A stretch of 64,000 bases of DNA. Source: Vandiemenella viatica. Taxonomy: Eukaryota > Arthropoda > Insecta > Orthoptera > Morabidae. A model generated the notes under the pieces. It did not search any database. It saw only the letters and a program-made list of their open reading frames with translations, and was not told the origin of the DNA. Made by a program: the position numbers and the translations under genes. Where the stretch lies: NCBI GenBank assembly GCA_031002005.1, contig CM061918.1, positions 38,072,947 to 38,136,946 on the forward strand, read 5' to 3'. Each line of letters begins with the position of its first letter. The stretch's first letter is position 1. This document shows, in pieces, positions 10,801-22,150 of the stretch.

Positions 10801-11070
10801 GAAACTAAAAGCACTGGATCACACATAATCACTGTTGCGCTGGCGTAAGGCCTCATATGTCGAAATATAAAAATTTGAAAAGTCCATATATAAATAAAAA
10901 CCAAAAATTCTCATCGAGAGAAAAAAAAAAAAAAACCCGACCAAAATGCGTTCTGGTTTCTTGAAAACGGCCACAACACGTTATTCGCGTTATGGCACTT
11001 ACGAAAAACAGCTAGAACTCAATACGGCAACAACGCGAAATTCGCGTTAAGTCCAGTAAGAAGACTCATA

Positions 11071-11933
11071 TACAGGGTGTTACAAAAAGGTACGGCCAAC
11101 TTTCAGGAAACATTCCTCACACACAAACAAAGAAAATATGTTATGTGGACATGTGTCCGGAAACGCTTACTTTCCATGTTAGAGCTCATTTTAATACTTC
11201 TCTTCAAATCACATTAAACATGGAATGGAAACACACAGCAACAGAACGTACCAGCGTGACTTCAAACACTTTGTTACAGCAAATGTTCAAAATGTCCTCC
11301 GTTAGCGAGGATACATGCATCCACCCTCCGTCGCATGGAATCCCTGATGCGCTGATGCAGCCCTGGAGAATGGCGTATTGTATCACAGCCGTCCACAATA
11401 CGAGCACGAAGAGTCTCTACATTTGGTACCGGTGTTGCGTAGACAAGGGCTTTCAAATGCCCCCATAAATGGAAGTCAAGAGGGTTGAGGTCAGGAGAGC
11501 GTGGGGGCCATGGAATTGGTCCGCCTCTACCAATCCATCGACCACTGAATCTGTTGTTGAGAAGCGTACGAACACGTCGACTGAAATGTGCAGGAGCTCC
11601 ATCGTGCATGAACCACATGTAGTGTCGTACTTGTAAAGGCACATCTTCTAGCAGCACAGGTAGAGTATCCCGTATGAAATCATGATAACGTGCTCCATTG
11701 AGCGTAGGTGGAAGAACATGGGGCCCAATCAAGACATCACCAACAATTCCTGCCCACACGTTCACAGAAAATCTGTGAATCGAGGAAGTACAGTACATAC
11801 TAACGAAACTAAAATGAGCTCTAACATGGAAAGTAAGCGTTTCCGGACACATGTCCACATAACATATTTTATTTGTTTCTGTGTGAAGAATGTTTCCTGA
11901 AAGTTTGGCCGTACCTTTTTGTAACACCCTGTA
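11071..11933 (-). mobile_element. DD41D mariner, internally deleted copy
   Basis: Terminal inverted repeats of about 123 bp (11071-11193 and 11810-11933), beginning TACAGGGTGTTACAAAAAGG, differ at only a few positions. TA duplications lie at 11069-11070 and 11934-11935. The interior codes for the C-terminal half of a transposase on the minus strand, so this is a deletion derivative that would need transposase in trans. Confidence 0.9.
11274..11809 (-). pseudogene. Truncated Tc1/mariner transposase, D41D type
   Basis: Catalytic-domain half of an IS630/Tc1/mariner transposase, which cuts and rejoins DNA at TA sites. Visible motifs are VNVWAGIVGDVLIGP, then FMHDGAPAHFS with the second catalytic Asp, then PPRSPDLNPLDFHLWG with the third. 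There are 41 residues between those two Asp, which points to the DD41D (rosa/Visitor-like) group. The N-terminal helix-turn-helix domains and first catalytic Asp are absent: the right inverted repeat runs directly into the coding part. The frame is continuous to its stop at 11274. The longer open frame to 11996 is only inverted-repeat and flanking sequence. Confidence 0.85.
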
Positions 11934-12035
11934 TACTGTATTAAATACAACCGGACCGATTCGTAGTGAACACAAAGAGTTAGTGATATGCCGCAACGTG
12001 TTCTAGCCATTTTCAAGAAGCCACGTCATTAATGT

Positions 12036-13365
12036 AGTAAAATAAATAAATGTGCAAACATTTTCAGAGTTGGAGAGATCCTTCGATAGTAATGAAGATC
12101 ATCTAAGAAAATATTGTAAAAAACCCCACAATCATTTTCACTTATAAGATTTTTCTCAACTTTTATGTTATAATCGTGCTTGGGGTAGGCCTACTAAGAA
12201 CTAAGCAACAAGCAGTTACAAATTTCAGTGTTTACGTATTTACAACTTCTGCGGGTACGAGACAGACAAATCAATGATACAGCAAAGGTCCCTTCTTTCA
12301 ACCCGCAGGTTTGGAAGCCTGGAAATGCGAGCCGCTGAGAGGATCGTGAAAGCGTAGTGTTCTAGTATCTGAGCCACAGCCATTAAGACATAATGTCAAG
12401 GCCAATGAAGCTGAATGCGAGTTCCACTGGGTACGGAGACGAGACAACACTCTCAGATATAATTCGTACCGTTTTTAGTGCTTGTTTTATTGAGTACGTC
12501 TTATTGCGGCAGACACGACCCGCGGATTTAGTTCACTGTCTGACCTTGCGGAAGTTGTTTGCAGGAAGTCAGCACAGAGAGTCTGTGATTGAGACCTCGG
12601 CTCAGTGCGTATAAGGAGAGGACACAGACATAGAGGACGTGCTCGAGACTGGAAGGTCTACAAGATTCAGATAAACACCACCAGGGCGTGGGATCGTGAG
12701 GAAGCTGTCCGCAAAATACTGTTATCGAATACTTACAAAACATAAATTACCTACCCAAGTTTAGAGAAACACCATAGGATTAGGAACACAAACAGTAAAC
12801 TTTGCCACCGGCAGTTACATTATATGAAATAAATTAAAACCGCGTCGTTTGCGACAAACAGTGGTTCAGAATTGGAATGTAGTGGACATTCGAACTTGCG
12901 TCATAATACCGATCAAAAAATTTGCTTTAAGTAGCATTTGCTGTGCTGATCAAAAATTATTACTTCACATGCTCAAAGCAGAGTCGAACATCAGGTTAAG
13001 CGCCTGTAAAAGTGCTATCTGGCCCGGGATTTGAACAGCGGACCCTGAATTGTTACAATTCAGCCATCGGACCGTTCATCATGTGATGTCTACAATATAA
13101 TTTCCTAAGCTCGCTCACTCACTCAGCTAGATAGCTGCTGGCTGGAGAACGGTGACGTCACTCGCAAATTAACAGTGACCAGAGATATCATTAGAACAAA
13201 TTCGAGATTATGTCCACAAATTAATTACTGAGCGACTGATATAAAATTAATTGCCATAATACATTCATTAAGTTTGTTTTTCGTAGCGTTTCATAGTTAA
13301 AAAATATCGATAAACTTCAGTGCTGAGAAAACGTGGAACTGTTTTTACACGCTTTATATTAGCTT
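12036..13365. other. Unassigned, with one tRNA-like relic
   Basis: At about 13022-13080, read on the minus strand, an A-box match TGGCTGAATTG and a B-box match GTTCAAATCC are present but too close together for a working tRNA gene. It is probably a decayed SINE head or tRNA pseudogene. Nothing else is recognised. Confidence 0.35.
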
Positions 13366-14365
13366 NNNNNNNNNNNNNNNNNNNNNNNNNNNNNNNNNNN
13401 NNNNNNNNNNNNNNNNNNNNNNNNNNNNNNNNNNNNNNNNNNNNNNNNNNNNNNNNNNNNNNNNNNNNNNNNNNNNNNNNNNNNNNNNNNNNNNNNNNNN
13501 NNNNNNNNNNNNNNNNNNNNNNNNNNNNNNNNNNNNNNNNNNNNNNNNNNNNNNNNNNNNNNNNNNNNNNNNNNNNNNNNNNNNNNNNNNNNNNNNNNNN
13601 NNNNNNNNNNNNNNNNNNNNNNNNNNNNNNNNNNNNNNNNNNNNNNNNNNNNNNNNNNNNNNNNNNNNNNNNNNNNNNNNNNNNNNNNNNNNNNNNNNNN
13701 NNNNNNNNNNNNNNNNNNNNNNNNNNNNNNNNNNNNNNNNNNNNNNNNNNNNNNNNNNNNNNNNNNNNNNNNNNNNNNNNNNNNNNNNNNNNNNNNNNNN
13801 NNNNNNNNNNNNNNNNNNNNNNNNNNNNNNNNNNNNNNNNNNNNNNNNNNNNNNNNNNNNNNNNNNNNNNNNNNNNNNNNNNNNNNNNNNNNNNNNNNNN
13901 NNNNNNNNNNNNNNNNNNNNNNNNNNNNNNNNNNNNNNNNNNNNNNNNNNNNNNNNNNNNNNNNNNNNNNNNNNNNNNNNNNNNNNNNNNNNNNNNNNNN
14001 NNNNNNNNNNNNNNNNNNNNNNNNNNNNNNNNNNNNNNNNNNNNNNNNNNNNNNNNNNNNNNNNNNNNNNNNNNNNNNNNNNNNNNNNNNNNNNNNNNNN
14101 NNNNNNNNNNNNNNNNNNNNNNNNNNNNNNNNNNNNNNNNNNNNNNNNNNNNNNNNNNNNNNNNNNNNNNNNNNNNNNNNNNNNNNNNNNNNNNNNNNNN
14201 NNNNNNNNNNNNNNNNNNNNNNNNNNNNNNNNNNNNNNNNNNNNNNNNNNNNNNNNNNNNNNNNNNNNNNNNNNNNNNNNNNNNNNNNNNNNNNNNNNNN
14301 NNNNNNNNNNNNNNNNNNNNNNNNNNNNNNNNNNNNNNNNNNNNNNNNNNNNNNNNNNNNNNNNN
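13366..14365. other. Assembly gap (1000 N)
   Basis: Exactly 1000 unknown bases, so a scaffold spacer rather than a measured distance. Open frames crossing it are artefacts. Confidence 0.99.
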
Positions 14366-14612
14366 GAGAGAACTACAGCGAAGGCCAAACAGTTTACCCC
14401 AACCCCTTTGTGCTTTGAACCTAATCTTATCTCATGGTGAATTCCCCTTTCCTTGAGTTTCTCTTCCAATACTCTTATTACTTTTTCCAAAACGGAATTG
14501 AAAAGAATTGGGGAAAGCCCATCTCCCTGTCTGACACCGGTTTTTATTTTAAATTCCTCTGAAATCTCTCCCATTAATTTCACTTTTGATTCTAGTTTAT
14601 TAGGATTAAGTT
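14366..14612 (-). pseudogene. Non-LTR reverse transcriptase fragment at gap edge
   Basis: The minus strand encodes a piece of a LINE reverse transcriptase: KIKTGVRQGDGLSPILFN (RT block with RQGDGLSP) and, about 40 residues on, CLAFAVVL where FADDL is expected. Both catalytic Asp are replaced by Val in the last codons before the N gap, so this may be decay or poor sequence at a contig end. The upstream protein continues to about 14612 (KLMGEISEEFK); the rest lies in the gap. Probably an RTE or L1-like clade, not the CR1-like family found elsewhere here. Confidence 0.75.
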
Positions 14613-15416
14613 ACGTTTTTGAGAGTCATTGTTAATAGTTGGAGAAACATAGCAAGGGAGATTTGGGAGGAAATGTTCTCTGATAACTTTTGTTGTTGTT
14701 AGTACGTAGAGCACGGAGATTAGAACTATTTTGCTAGAGTGAAGCTTTAAATGATACACTCCCAATGAAAAATTGTATATTTCTGTTTGAAACCAGTAGA
14801 CAGAATTCGTTGCTTGTAATGGTGGTTCTAACTTTATCATTCTGATACAAGTTGGGTTTCTCGTTTATTTGGTTGTAGACTGTATCTCCATTCATTGACA
14901 GAATATTCCACCGAATCTTTTCAAGTCACTGGAAGTCCTCATTTGTCGAGTTTACGAGGAAAGAAGCTGTTTCTAACCAGGTGCTGTTGTCCAGAATGCC
15001 TCTTGCTGCCGTATTATTTGAGACGTGAACCAACGGCGCTTCTAATATATCATTATCGATATTATCTTTCTGTGCTCTTCCTTGTAATCTGTTTCTGGGA
15101 GCTGAGTAGCTCTTCGTCACGGCCCATTGATCACTTCACTACTGCTTCGTAGAATCTCACTTCCCATATATCTGTTACGAGCTAGGTTACACTGAATTTC
15201 ACTATGAAAACGCCACTGTACCAACCTCTCGCTAGAAGTTGCGTGAGCCTTGTAACATTGTCACTAACCTCCAAATAATTATTAATTATTAATTTACTAT
15301 TATCATAAATATTGAATTATGTCACATTAATTAATTATAAATATCCTGAATAATTCTATTAATGTTCGTAACTTCTAATATTGTTGGGTTTCCACAGATT
15401 GAAGTTTGTTTCGGTA
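14613..15416. other. Unassigned AT-rich sequence
   Basis: No recognised repeat or supported frame; 15270-15370 is almost pure A/T. Confidence 0.4.
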
Positions 15417-15511
15417 AAATGTAGGTGGGTGCAGGATAGGGGGAAGTTGGGTGTGTAGAGAAATTGTCACCGAAGCGTGTGCTCCATTGCAATTAAATTA
15501 AATTAAATTAA
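15417..15511 (+). mobile_element. 3' tail of the CR1-like LINE
   Basis: Matches the 3' untranslated end of the LINE copies at 45600-45745 and (inverted) 57050-57140: GGTGGGTGCAGGATAGGGGG, GTGTGCTCCATTGCAATT, then (AATTA)n-type pentamer repeats. A 5'-truncated copy of under 100 bp. Confidence 0.8.
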
Positions 15512-15908
15512 ACCCGGGTAGCATAGTGTTGTTATATTTAAGTAACAATCTGTGATACTGGTCAGTATTGCTGGACGAACAGCAATTGTTGATTGGGCGT
15601 CTTCATTGTAGCATGGCAGGGTCCGGGGCAGTGTGTGTTGTATCGCTTGGAGTAGGTTGTATGAAACGAGTTCATGTTCTTTGTACACAAGCTAAAATAT
15701 TTAAATTTATTTAAATCTTGTTTGAATGTAAGATACGTGTTCGAAAAGTTGCTTCAAGGAACGGTGTTGATTAAACTCAGTAGTATTTCGACCAGATCAA
15801 TAAGTTCTTCACTTCTACACGAGTACACGTTATAATACCTACCACCTCTCAGTTTGTTGGGTGGCTATATGCCAGAACATCGTAATTAAATATGTGAGAC
15901 CTAAAGGC

Positions 15909-15909
<1 letters not shown>
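15512..15909. other. Unassigned
   Basis: Nothing recognised between the LINE tail and the SINE cluster. Confidence 0.4.
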
Positions 15910-15939
<30 letters not shown>

Positions 15940-16124
15940 TATGGTTTTATGCCTCGTCAACATCGAGGTCATTAGAGGCCGGAAAGGTCTGGAGGCAAAG
16001 AACTGGAAGGAATTCGGCCATGTCCCTTTGAAGGAAGCATCCCGGCATCCGCCTGGGGTGACTGGGAGGAACCCTGGAAAACCCAAATCTGGATGCCTGG
16101 ACGGGGATTCGCACCGGCGTTCTC

Positions 16125-16288
16125 TTTTTTTTTTTTTTTTTTTTTTTTAACTGCTTTATGTCTCTTTTTAACATCGAGGTCTTTAGAGACGGTAGAGGGT
16201 GGGGGGCAAGGAATGGGCGGGAATTCGGTCATGGCCTTTTGAAGGAAGCATCCGTGCATTTGCCTGGAGTGATTTGGGGAAACCATGG
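16125..16288 (-). mobile_element. 5'-truncated SINE nested in the 15910 SINE
   Basis: Minus-strand GAGAGACG-tail subtype with oligo(T), truncated in the core (ends at AAACCATGG). An 11-bp TSD, CCGGCGTTCTC, flanks it (16114-16124, 16289-16299) and is itself part of the host SINE. Confidence 0.9.
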
Positions 16289-16343
16289 CCGGCGTTCTCC
16301 AAAATGCGAGGCTAGAGCGTTAACCGCTTACCCACTATGCTCA

Positions 16344-16585
16344 ATTTTTTTTTAAACTACTTAACGTCTCCTATAACAACTAGGTCTTTAGAGACGGGAA
16401 AGGATGGGGGGCAAGGAATGGGAATGAATTCGGCAATGGCCTTTTAAAGGAAGCATCCCGGCATTCACCTGGAGTGATTTGGGGAACCATGGAAAACCCA
16501 AATCTGGATGCCCGGATGGGGATTCGAACCGCCGTCCTCCCGAATGCGAGGCCAGAACGCTAGCCGTTACACCACCACGATCGGT
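16344..16585 (-). mobile_element. Full-length SINE nested in the same SINE head
   Basis: Minus strand, GAGAGACG-tail subtype, complete from oligo(T) to the head (ACCGATCGTGGTGGTGTAAC read in sense). The TSD CACTATGCTCA/CACTACGCTCA (16333-16343, 16586-16596) has one mismatch and lies in the first bases of the host SINE. Confidence 0.85.
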
Positions 16586-16856
16586 CACTACGCTCAACGA
16601 AAGCTAGCGTCTTGCATGTGTTGAGAGAGGAGAATTGGGCCGTTCTCATCTATATAACACGCCGTCATCCACCAACGGAGTGATTAGCACAATTAGCTGA
16701 TCAATTCCAGGATAATTGGTAGCTTACATTAGAAGATCCTGTCAGGATAGTTCGCCGCCGCAGCTGTTTTACAATGTGTGACTTCCTGTTTACGAGTCTT
16801 AACCGCATCCCGCTGTCTCCGACGTGGCACAACATTATAGCCTCGTTCCCCTACAT

Positions 16857-17000
16857 CAGTGTTTCTTAATCTTATACTAGCTGTGCGTGTTACACGCCTC
16901 AGATATCCAGTCCGCCATTACGTAAATCTTGTCGGGAACCCCCTACGATCAACTGCTGCGAACCTCTACGAGTTCGCTTACCCCACTTTGAAAAACACTG
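16857..17000. mobile_element. Small hAT MITE, ends CAGTGTTTYTYAA
   Basis: 144 bp. Ends CAGTGTTTCTTAA and inverted CAGTGTTTTTCAA, with a perfect 8-bp TSD CCCTACAT (16849-16856, 17001-17008). No coding capacity. Confidence 0.9.
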
Positions 17001-17008
17001 CCCTACAT

Positions 17009-17855
17009 ACTGCTTGGGGAGGGATATGTGAAAACTGCGACCAGTGAAATTTGCGGCCAACCTAAAATCTGCGAAATCTGCGGCCAATACGTGTTCTCTT
17101 TGTGTCATGCCGCGCCGTCCTAATCACTCTAAACGCCCCTTTAGGCGACCCGACCTGGTCTCACTAAATCGTGGCCTGGAAGTTTTTACGTGAACAAATC
17201 ATTATTACATTACACGCCCGAAACAGCCAAGCTAGTTTCTATTTTTTTTTTTTTTTTTTTTTTTTTAATAGACACGCAAATGTTTCACAGGTTTCTTTCA
17301 TAGACTTTTTTCGCACTCGTTACTGAAAGCTGAATGTTTTGCTGATCTGCAACAGTGTTAGGAAAATCCAGTGCGGTACTAACTAGATCGGAGTGGCCGA
17401 GGTCGTCTAGAAGCGGCCATACACGATCGCTCCATCCGTCCAAATGGAGCGATGTCACTCCATTATCGTGTCGTCTGTGGAGAAATTTGATGTGGATGAC
17501 GTTAACCCACAACTGCTGATGGTAGAATATTTTTTCCTGCACTAGTAATGTGAGGCAAAGGTAGATTTTGCATAAAATCTACTACGATTCTGTAAGTATC
17601 TGGTTCGTTATTACAATTCTTTTCTACGTCTTTTAAGCAAGAATAAAACTTGTGATTTAATAACAGTTATAAACTATAAAACATCTGTAGTGTCAACCTG
17701 CTGTTTATAAACATGGGCTACAAACGTAGCAATCCGCTCAGAGCGCCGGCGCCGGTGGGACGGCTTTTAACAATACAACCAGTTCGATCTTATTCTATTA
17801 CTAGCTGGTACCCACGACTTCGTTCGTGATTGTAAAGAATTCATATTGACAGCTA
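17009..17855. other. Unassigned, with a T run at 17241-17266
   Basis: No supported gene or repeat other than the homopolymer. Confidence 0.4.
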
Positions 17856-20640
17856 TAGACATCTAACCACCCTAATGCACGATGGGAGACTCAATACTAT
17901 TACCACTAGTGTTGCCCAAAATCGGTCTTGGTCTTGCATTTTTGCAAGACCAAGACCAAGACCAGGTGTATTGATGCAAGACCAAGACCGGCCAAGTCTG
18001 GTCTTGTTCTTGCATTTGGGCAACACTAGTGTTGCCCAAAATCGGTCTTGGTCTTGCATTTTTGCAAGACCAAGACCAAGACCAGGTGTATTGATGCAAG
18101 ACCAAGACCGGCCAAGTCTGGTCTTGTTCTTGCATTTGGGCAACACTAATTACCACACACAAGTACCAGTCTTCTGCGCTATGTAGTTCCGGCAGCAAGG
18201 TAAAATTTACGGATACACACAAGTCTTTGGATGAAACACGAAAATATTCATGATCGACCAATTTCAAACACCATATCTCACACACTCCCACAGTTACCGA
18301 ATTTCGGCAAACGTTGTGATCGATGGGAGACTCTGTGTTACTACCACACACAAACGCCAGTGATCTGCGATAGATAGTTTTCACTTAAAAGTGATACACC
18401 GTGACACATGCATCTTGGGCAGAAATATGAAATTGCCGCAGGTCGACCATTTTCATCCCCCATATCTTCCACACTCCCATAGCTACAGACATCTAACAAC
18501 CATAGTGCACGACAACAGACACGATTCTACTACCACACATAAACACCAATGCTCTATGCTATGTAGTCGTGGTAGAAAAGTGAAATCTGCGGAGACACAT
18601 GCCTTTCGTCGAAATACGAAAATATCCTTGGTCGGCCACTAACAACCACCATATCTACCACAGTACCACAGTTTCTGAAATTCGGCCACTGTTGTGATCG
18701 AAAAGTGACTCTGTGCTACTACAACACAAACGCCAGTTATCTGTGATATGTAGTTTTCGCTGAAAACTGATACACCATGACACTTTTGTCTTTGGCAGAA
18801 GTATGAAACTGCCACAGGTCGACCACTTACAACCCCCATTTCTCCCACACCCCCATAGTTACCGACATCTAACAACCATAGTGCACTACATGAGATACGA
18901 TTCTACTACCAAACACAAACACCAATGCTCTATGCTATGTAGTTGTGGCAGAAAAGTGACATATGCGGAGACAGTCGAAATACGAAAATATCCTTGGTCG
19001 GCCACTTACAACCACCATATCTACCACAGTACCACAGTTTCTGAAATTCGACCGCTGTTGTGATCGAAAGGTGACTTTGTGCTACTACTACACACAAACG
19101 CCAGTTATCTGTGATCTATAGTTTTCGCTGAAAAGTGATACACCATGACACTTTTGTCTTTGGCAGAAGTATGAAACTGCCACAGGTCGACCACTTTCAA
19201 CCCCCATTTCTCCCACACCCCCATAGTTACCGACATCTAACAACCATAGTGCACTACATGAGATACGATTCTACTACCAAACACAAACACCAATGCTCTA
19301 TGCTATGTAGTTGTGGCAGAAAAGTGACATATGCGGAGACAGTCGAAATACGAAAATATCCTTGGTCGGCCACTTGCAACCACCATATCTACCACAGTAC
19401 CACAGTTTCTGAAATTCGGCCGCTGTTGTGATCGGAAGGTGACTCTGTACTACTACTACACACAAACGCCAGTTATCTGTGATCTGTAGTTTTCGCTGAA
19501 AAGTGATACACCATGACACTTTTATCTTTGGCAGAAGTATGAAATTGCCACAGGTCGATCACTTTCAACCCCCATATCTCCCACACCCCCATAGTTACCG
19601 ACATCTAACAACCATAGTGCACTACATGAGATACGATTCTACTACCAAACACAAACACCAATGCTCTATGCTATGTAGTTGTGGCAGAAAAGTGACATAT
19701 GCGGAGACAGTCGAAATACGAAAATATCCTTGGTCGGCCACTTGCAACCACCATATCTACCACAGTACCACAGTTTCTGAAATTCGGCCGCTGTTGTGAT
19801 CGGAAGGTGACTCTGTGCTACTACTACACACAAACGCCAGTTATCTGTGATATGTAGTTTTCGCTGAAAACTGATACACCATGACACTTTTGTCTTTGGC
19901 AGAAGTATGAAACTGCCACAGGTCGACCACTTTCAACCCCCATTTCTCCCACACCCCCATAGTTACCGACATCTAACAACCATAGTGCACTAGACGAGAT
20001 ACGATTCTACTACCAAACACAAACACCAATGCTCTATGCTATGTAGTTGTGGCAGAAAAGTGACATATGCGGAGACAGTTGAAATACGAAAATATCCTTG
20101 GTCGGCCACTTGCAACCACCATATCTACCACAGTACCACAGTTTCTGAAATTCGGCCGCTGTTGTGATCGGAAGGTGACTCTGTGCTACTACTACACACA
20201 AACGCCAGTTATCTGTGATCTGTAGTTTTCGCTGAAAAGTGATACACCATGACACTTTTGTCTTTGGCCGAAGTATGAAACTGCCACAGGTCGACTACTT
20301 TCAACCCCCATATCTCCCACATCCCCATAGCTACCGACATCTAACAATCATAGTGCACGACAGGAAAGACGATTCTACTACCACACACAAACACCAAAAG
20401 TCTATGTTATGTAGTTGTGGCAGGAAAGAGAAGTACACGGAGATACGAATTTTTGGTCGAAATATGAAGACGCCCTGCACTGACCAACTTTAATCATTAT
20501 ATCTCCCACATCCCCACAGCTATCGGCATTCGGCCAACGTTGTGCACGACAAGAAACTCCATGCTACTTCTACCCACAAACATCAGTGATCTGTGCTAGG
20601 TAGTGGTGGCTGAAGAGTGAAATATAGGAAAAAACACGTC
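17856..20640. repeat. Satellite array: about 184-bp monomers in 368-bp dimers
   Basis: Two diverged monomer types alternate. Type A (GTAGTTTTCGCTGAAAAGTG then ATACACCATGACAC) recurs near 18375, 18751, 19119, 19488, 19855 and 20224. Type B (GTAGTTGTGGCAGAAAAGTG then ACATATGCGG) recurs near 18184, 18565, 18942, 19310, 19678, 20046, 20414 and, diverged, 20600. The A-to-A and B-to-B step is about 368 bp in the central part. Central dimers are nearly identical; edges are more diverged, the usual pattern for unequal exchange. Open frames of 73-98 codons recur every 368 bp on both strands as a by-product and are not genes. Confidence 0.93.
17907..18148. mobile_element. Tandem-dimer hAT MITE inside the satellite
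   Basis: Two apparently identical 120-bp units back to back, each starting TAGTGTTGCCCAAA and ending in its inverse, sharing one TA at the junction (18027-18028). Each unit is internally palindromic, built of repeated CTTGGT/ACCAAG words. One perfect 8-bp TSD ATTACCAC (17899-17906, 18149-18156) flanks the pair, not each unit. Confidence 0.9.
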
Positions 20641-20643
20641 TTA

Positions 20644-20663
20644 TTTATATATATATATATAAG
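20644..20663. repeat. (TA)n microsatellite
   Basis: About ten TA repeats at the right edge of the satellite array. Confidence 0.9.
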
Positions 20664-20743
20664 ATAAACTTACCGCTACAGCATTGTTGAGAGTTCTGGC
20701 CGCAAATTTCACTGGGCGCAGTTTTCGCGACACCCTTGGGGAG

Positions 20744-20989
20744 ACCGAGCGTGGTGGGTGAACGGTTAACGTTCTGGCCTCGCATTCGGGAGGACGCTGG
20801 TTCGAATCCCCGTCCGGGCATCCAGATTTGGGTTTTCCATGGTTTCCCCAAATCACTCCAGGCGAATGCCGGGATGATTCCTTCAGAAGGCCATTGCCGA
20901 ATTCCTTCCCGTTCCTTGTCCCCGTCCCATCCCGCCTCTAATGACCTCGACGTCGACGAGGCGTAAAGCAATAAGTAAAAAAAATAAAG
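20744..20989 (+). mobile_element. Full-length SINE inserted in the start of a MITE
   Basis: Head CCGAGCGTGGTGGGTGAACGG, B box GGTTCGAATCC, core, tail GACCTCGACGTCGACGAGG then A-rich end. The 9-bp TSD CTTGGGGAG (20735-20743, 20990-20998) spans the TTG duplication and first bases of the MITE that follows, so the SINE came after the MITE. Confidence 0.88.
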
Positions 20990-20993
20990 CTTG

Positions 20994-21131
20994 GGGAGCG
21001 TCCATAAACCACGTAGTTCCATTTTGGCCTCCTTAAAACACCCCTCCCCCCACGTAGCCGAGCGTAGCTTTCCAATCAATCCCTTCTTCCCCCTCCCCCC
21101 AGATCTAGCCACGTAGTTTATGCACACTCCC
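20994..21131. mobile_element. GGGAGCGT MITE, internally deleted copy
   Basis: 138 bp. Ends GGGAGCGTCCATAAACCACG and inverted GGGAGTGTGCATAAACTACG; the 3-bp TTG flank (20991-20993) recurs at 21132-21134. It keeps only the terminal parts of the 404-bp family form. Confidence 0.8.
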
Positions 21132-21134
21132 TTG

Positions 21135-22150
21135 TTGATGGAATCGTGACAAAAATGCATACCGCTGTTGCAGATACTAGAGAATTATTTCGATACCTTT
21201 TATAAAAAAATGAAAATATTTCTTTCCACCTTCGGAGACCTTTGAAAAGTGAAGTATATTTCAGCTGCTTCAAAGTTTATTCGAATATAATGCACAAATT
21301 TAGAGCAATCAAACGAATTTGCAATTTTTTCATTCAATAAATATACTCCTTAAAAATAATTATACACGTCTATTAAAAACAAACGAAAAAGCAAAATTTC
21401 TAAAAAAAATTGTAGAAATTAGTGACCTACTTTAGGCAATAAGGTAGTAGGAAGTGAAAAAACATGATACAAAAATAAAAAAGTGGATCAAAATCTATTG
21501 ACTCATTTCACATATATATAATAAATAACTCAATTAATTATTTTTATTTTCAGTAAAATAAAAAAACCTGCACCATTTTCGATTCCGTCAGCATTAACAT
21601 AAATAGTTTATGAAGGTAACAATGTACTCTTCGTTAATGAAGGATTATTTAACTTCCCAAACAGGTTCAATTTACTTTTAGAGCACTAATGTTCTTTCAA
21701 AATAAGATATTGAAAGTACTAAGAATAAAAGTTACAAACGTAAGCTTCCAAGTTACGTTATGTGATATAGCCAGGATGGTATTAAAATTCATTTACCATT
21801 CTACAATGTTGGTGCTAGAGCAGATTCCTTTAGCTAGGGTTTTAAGGCACCTCGACGGTCATTAAAGCAGGGAGAGGATTTTGGGAAGGAAGTGGACGAT
21901 GGCCTTTTGAAGGAACCATTCTTGCAATGATTTTCTGAAACCATGGAAAAGCGCGGATCGCTCTCTAATGGCAAGATCGGTAGAATAAAGTAATTTCAGT
22001 CATACCTAGAAAATGATTCAGAAATAATTAAATATGAGGCTCGTCAGGTTTCAATTCCCGAATCGTTGTTAATATGTAAATCTCAGATAGTAGCGAAAGT
22101 GAGGAAAATTTATTGACGACACTGCAAATCGTTATCCAGTTTTCGGTTAT
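21135..22150. other. Mostly unassigned AT-rich DNA with a SINE relic
   Basis: A diverged minus-strand SINE core lies at about 21846-21980 (GATGGCCTTTTGAAGGAACC, GAAACCATGGAAAA). The rest is A/T-rich with nothing recognised. Confidence 0.45.

Larger units (their letters stand above)
10951..12029. mobile_element. Older foldback element interrupted by the mariner
   Basis: The arm TTCTGGTTTCTTGAAAACGG with continuation CACAACACG (about 10951-10985) recurs inverted at about 11993-12029, with a few mismatches over about 38 bp. The DD41D mariner lies between the arms, so this is most simply an older inverted-repeat element that received it. Confidence 0.55.
15910..16600 (-). mobile_element. SINE interrupted by two later SINEs
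   Basis: Host copy on the minus strand: oligo(T) at 15910-15936, GCCTCGTCAACATCGAGGTC tail subtype, core GGAAAACCCAAATCTGG, then the head continuing after the first insertion (AATGCGAGGCTAGAGCGTTAACC). Two younger SINEs sit inside it at 16125-16288 and 16344-16585, each with its own target duplication. Confidence 0.85.

Noticed and set aside
13320..14583. Very long open frames of 378-409 codons
   Set aside because: They consist mostly of the 1000-N gap.
18391..20493. Repeated 73-98 codon frames every 368 bp
   Set aside because: They follow the satellite period on both strands and have no domain; a by-product of the repeat.
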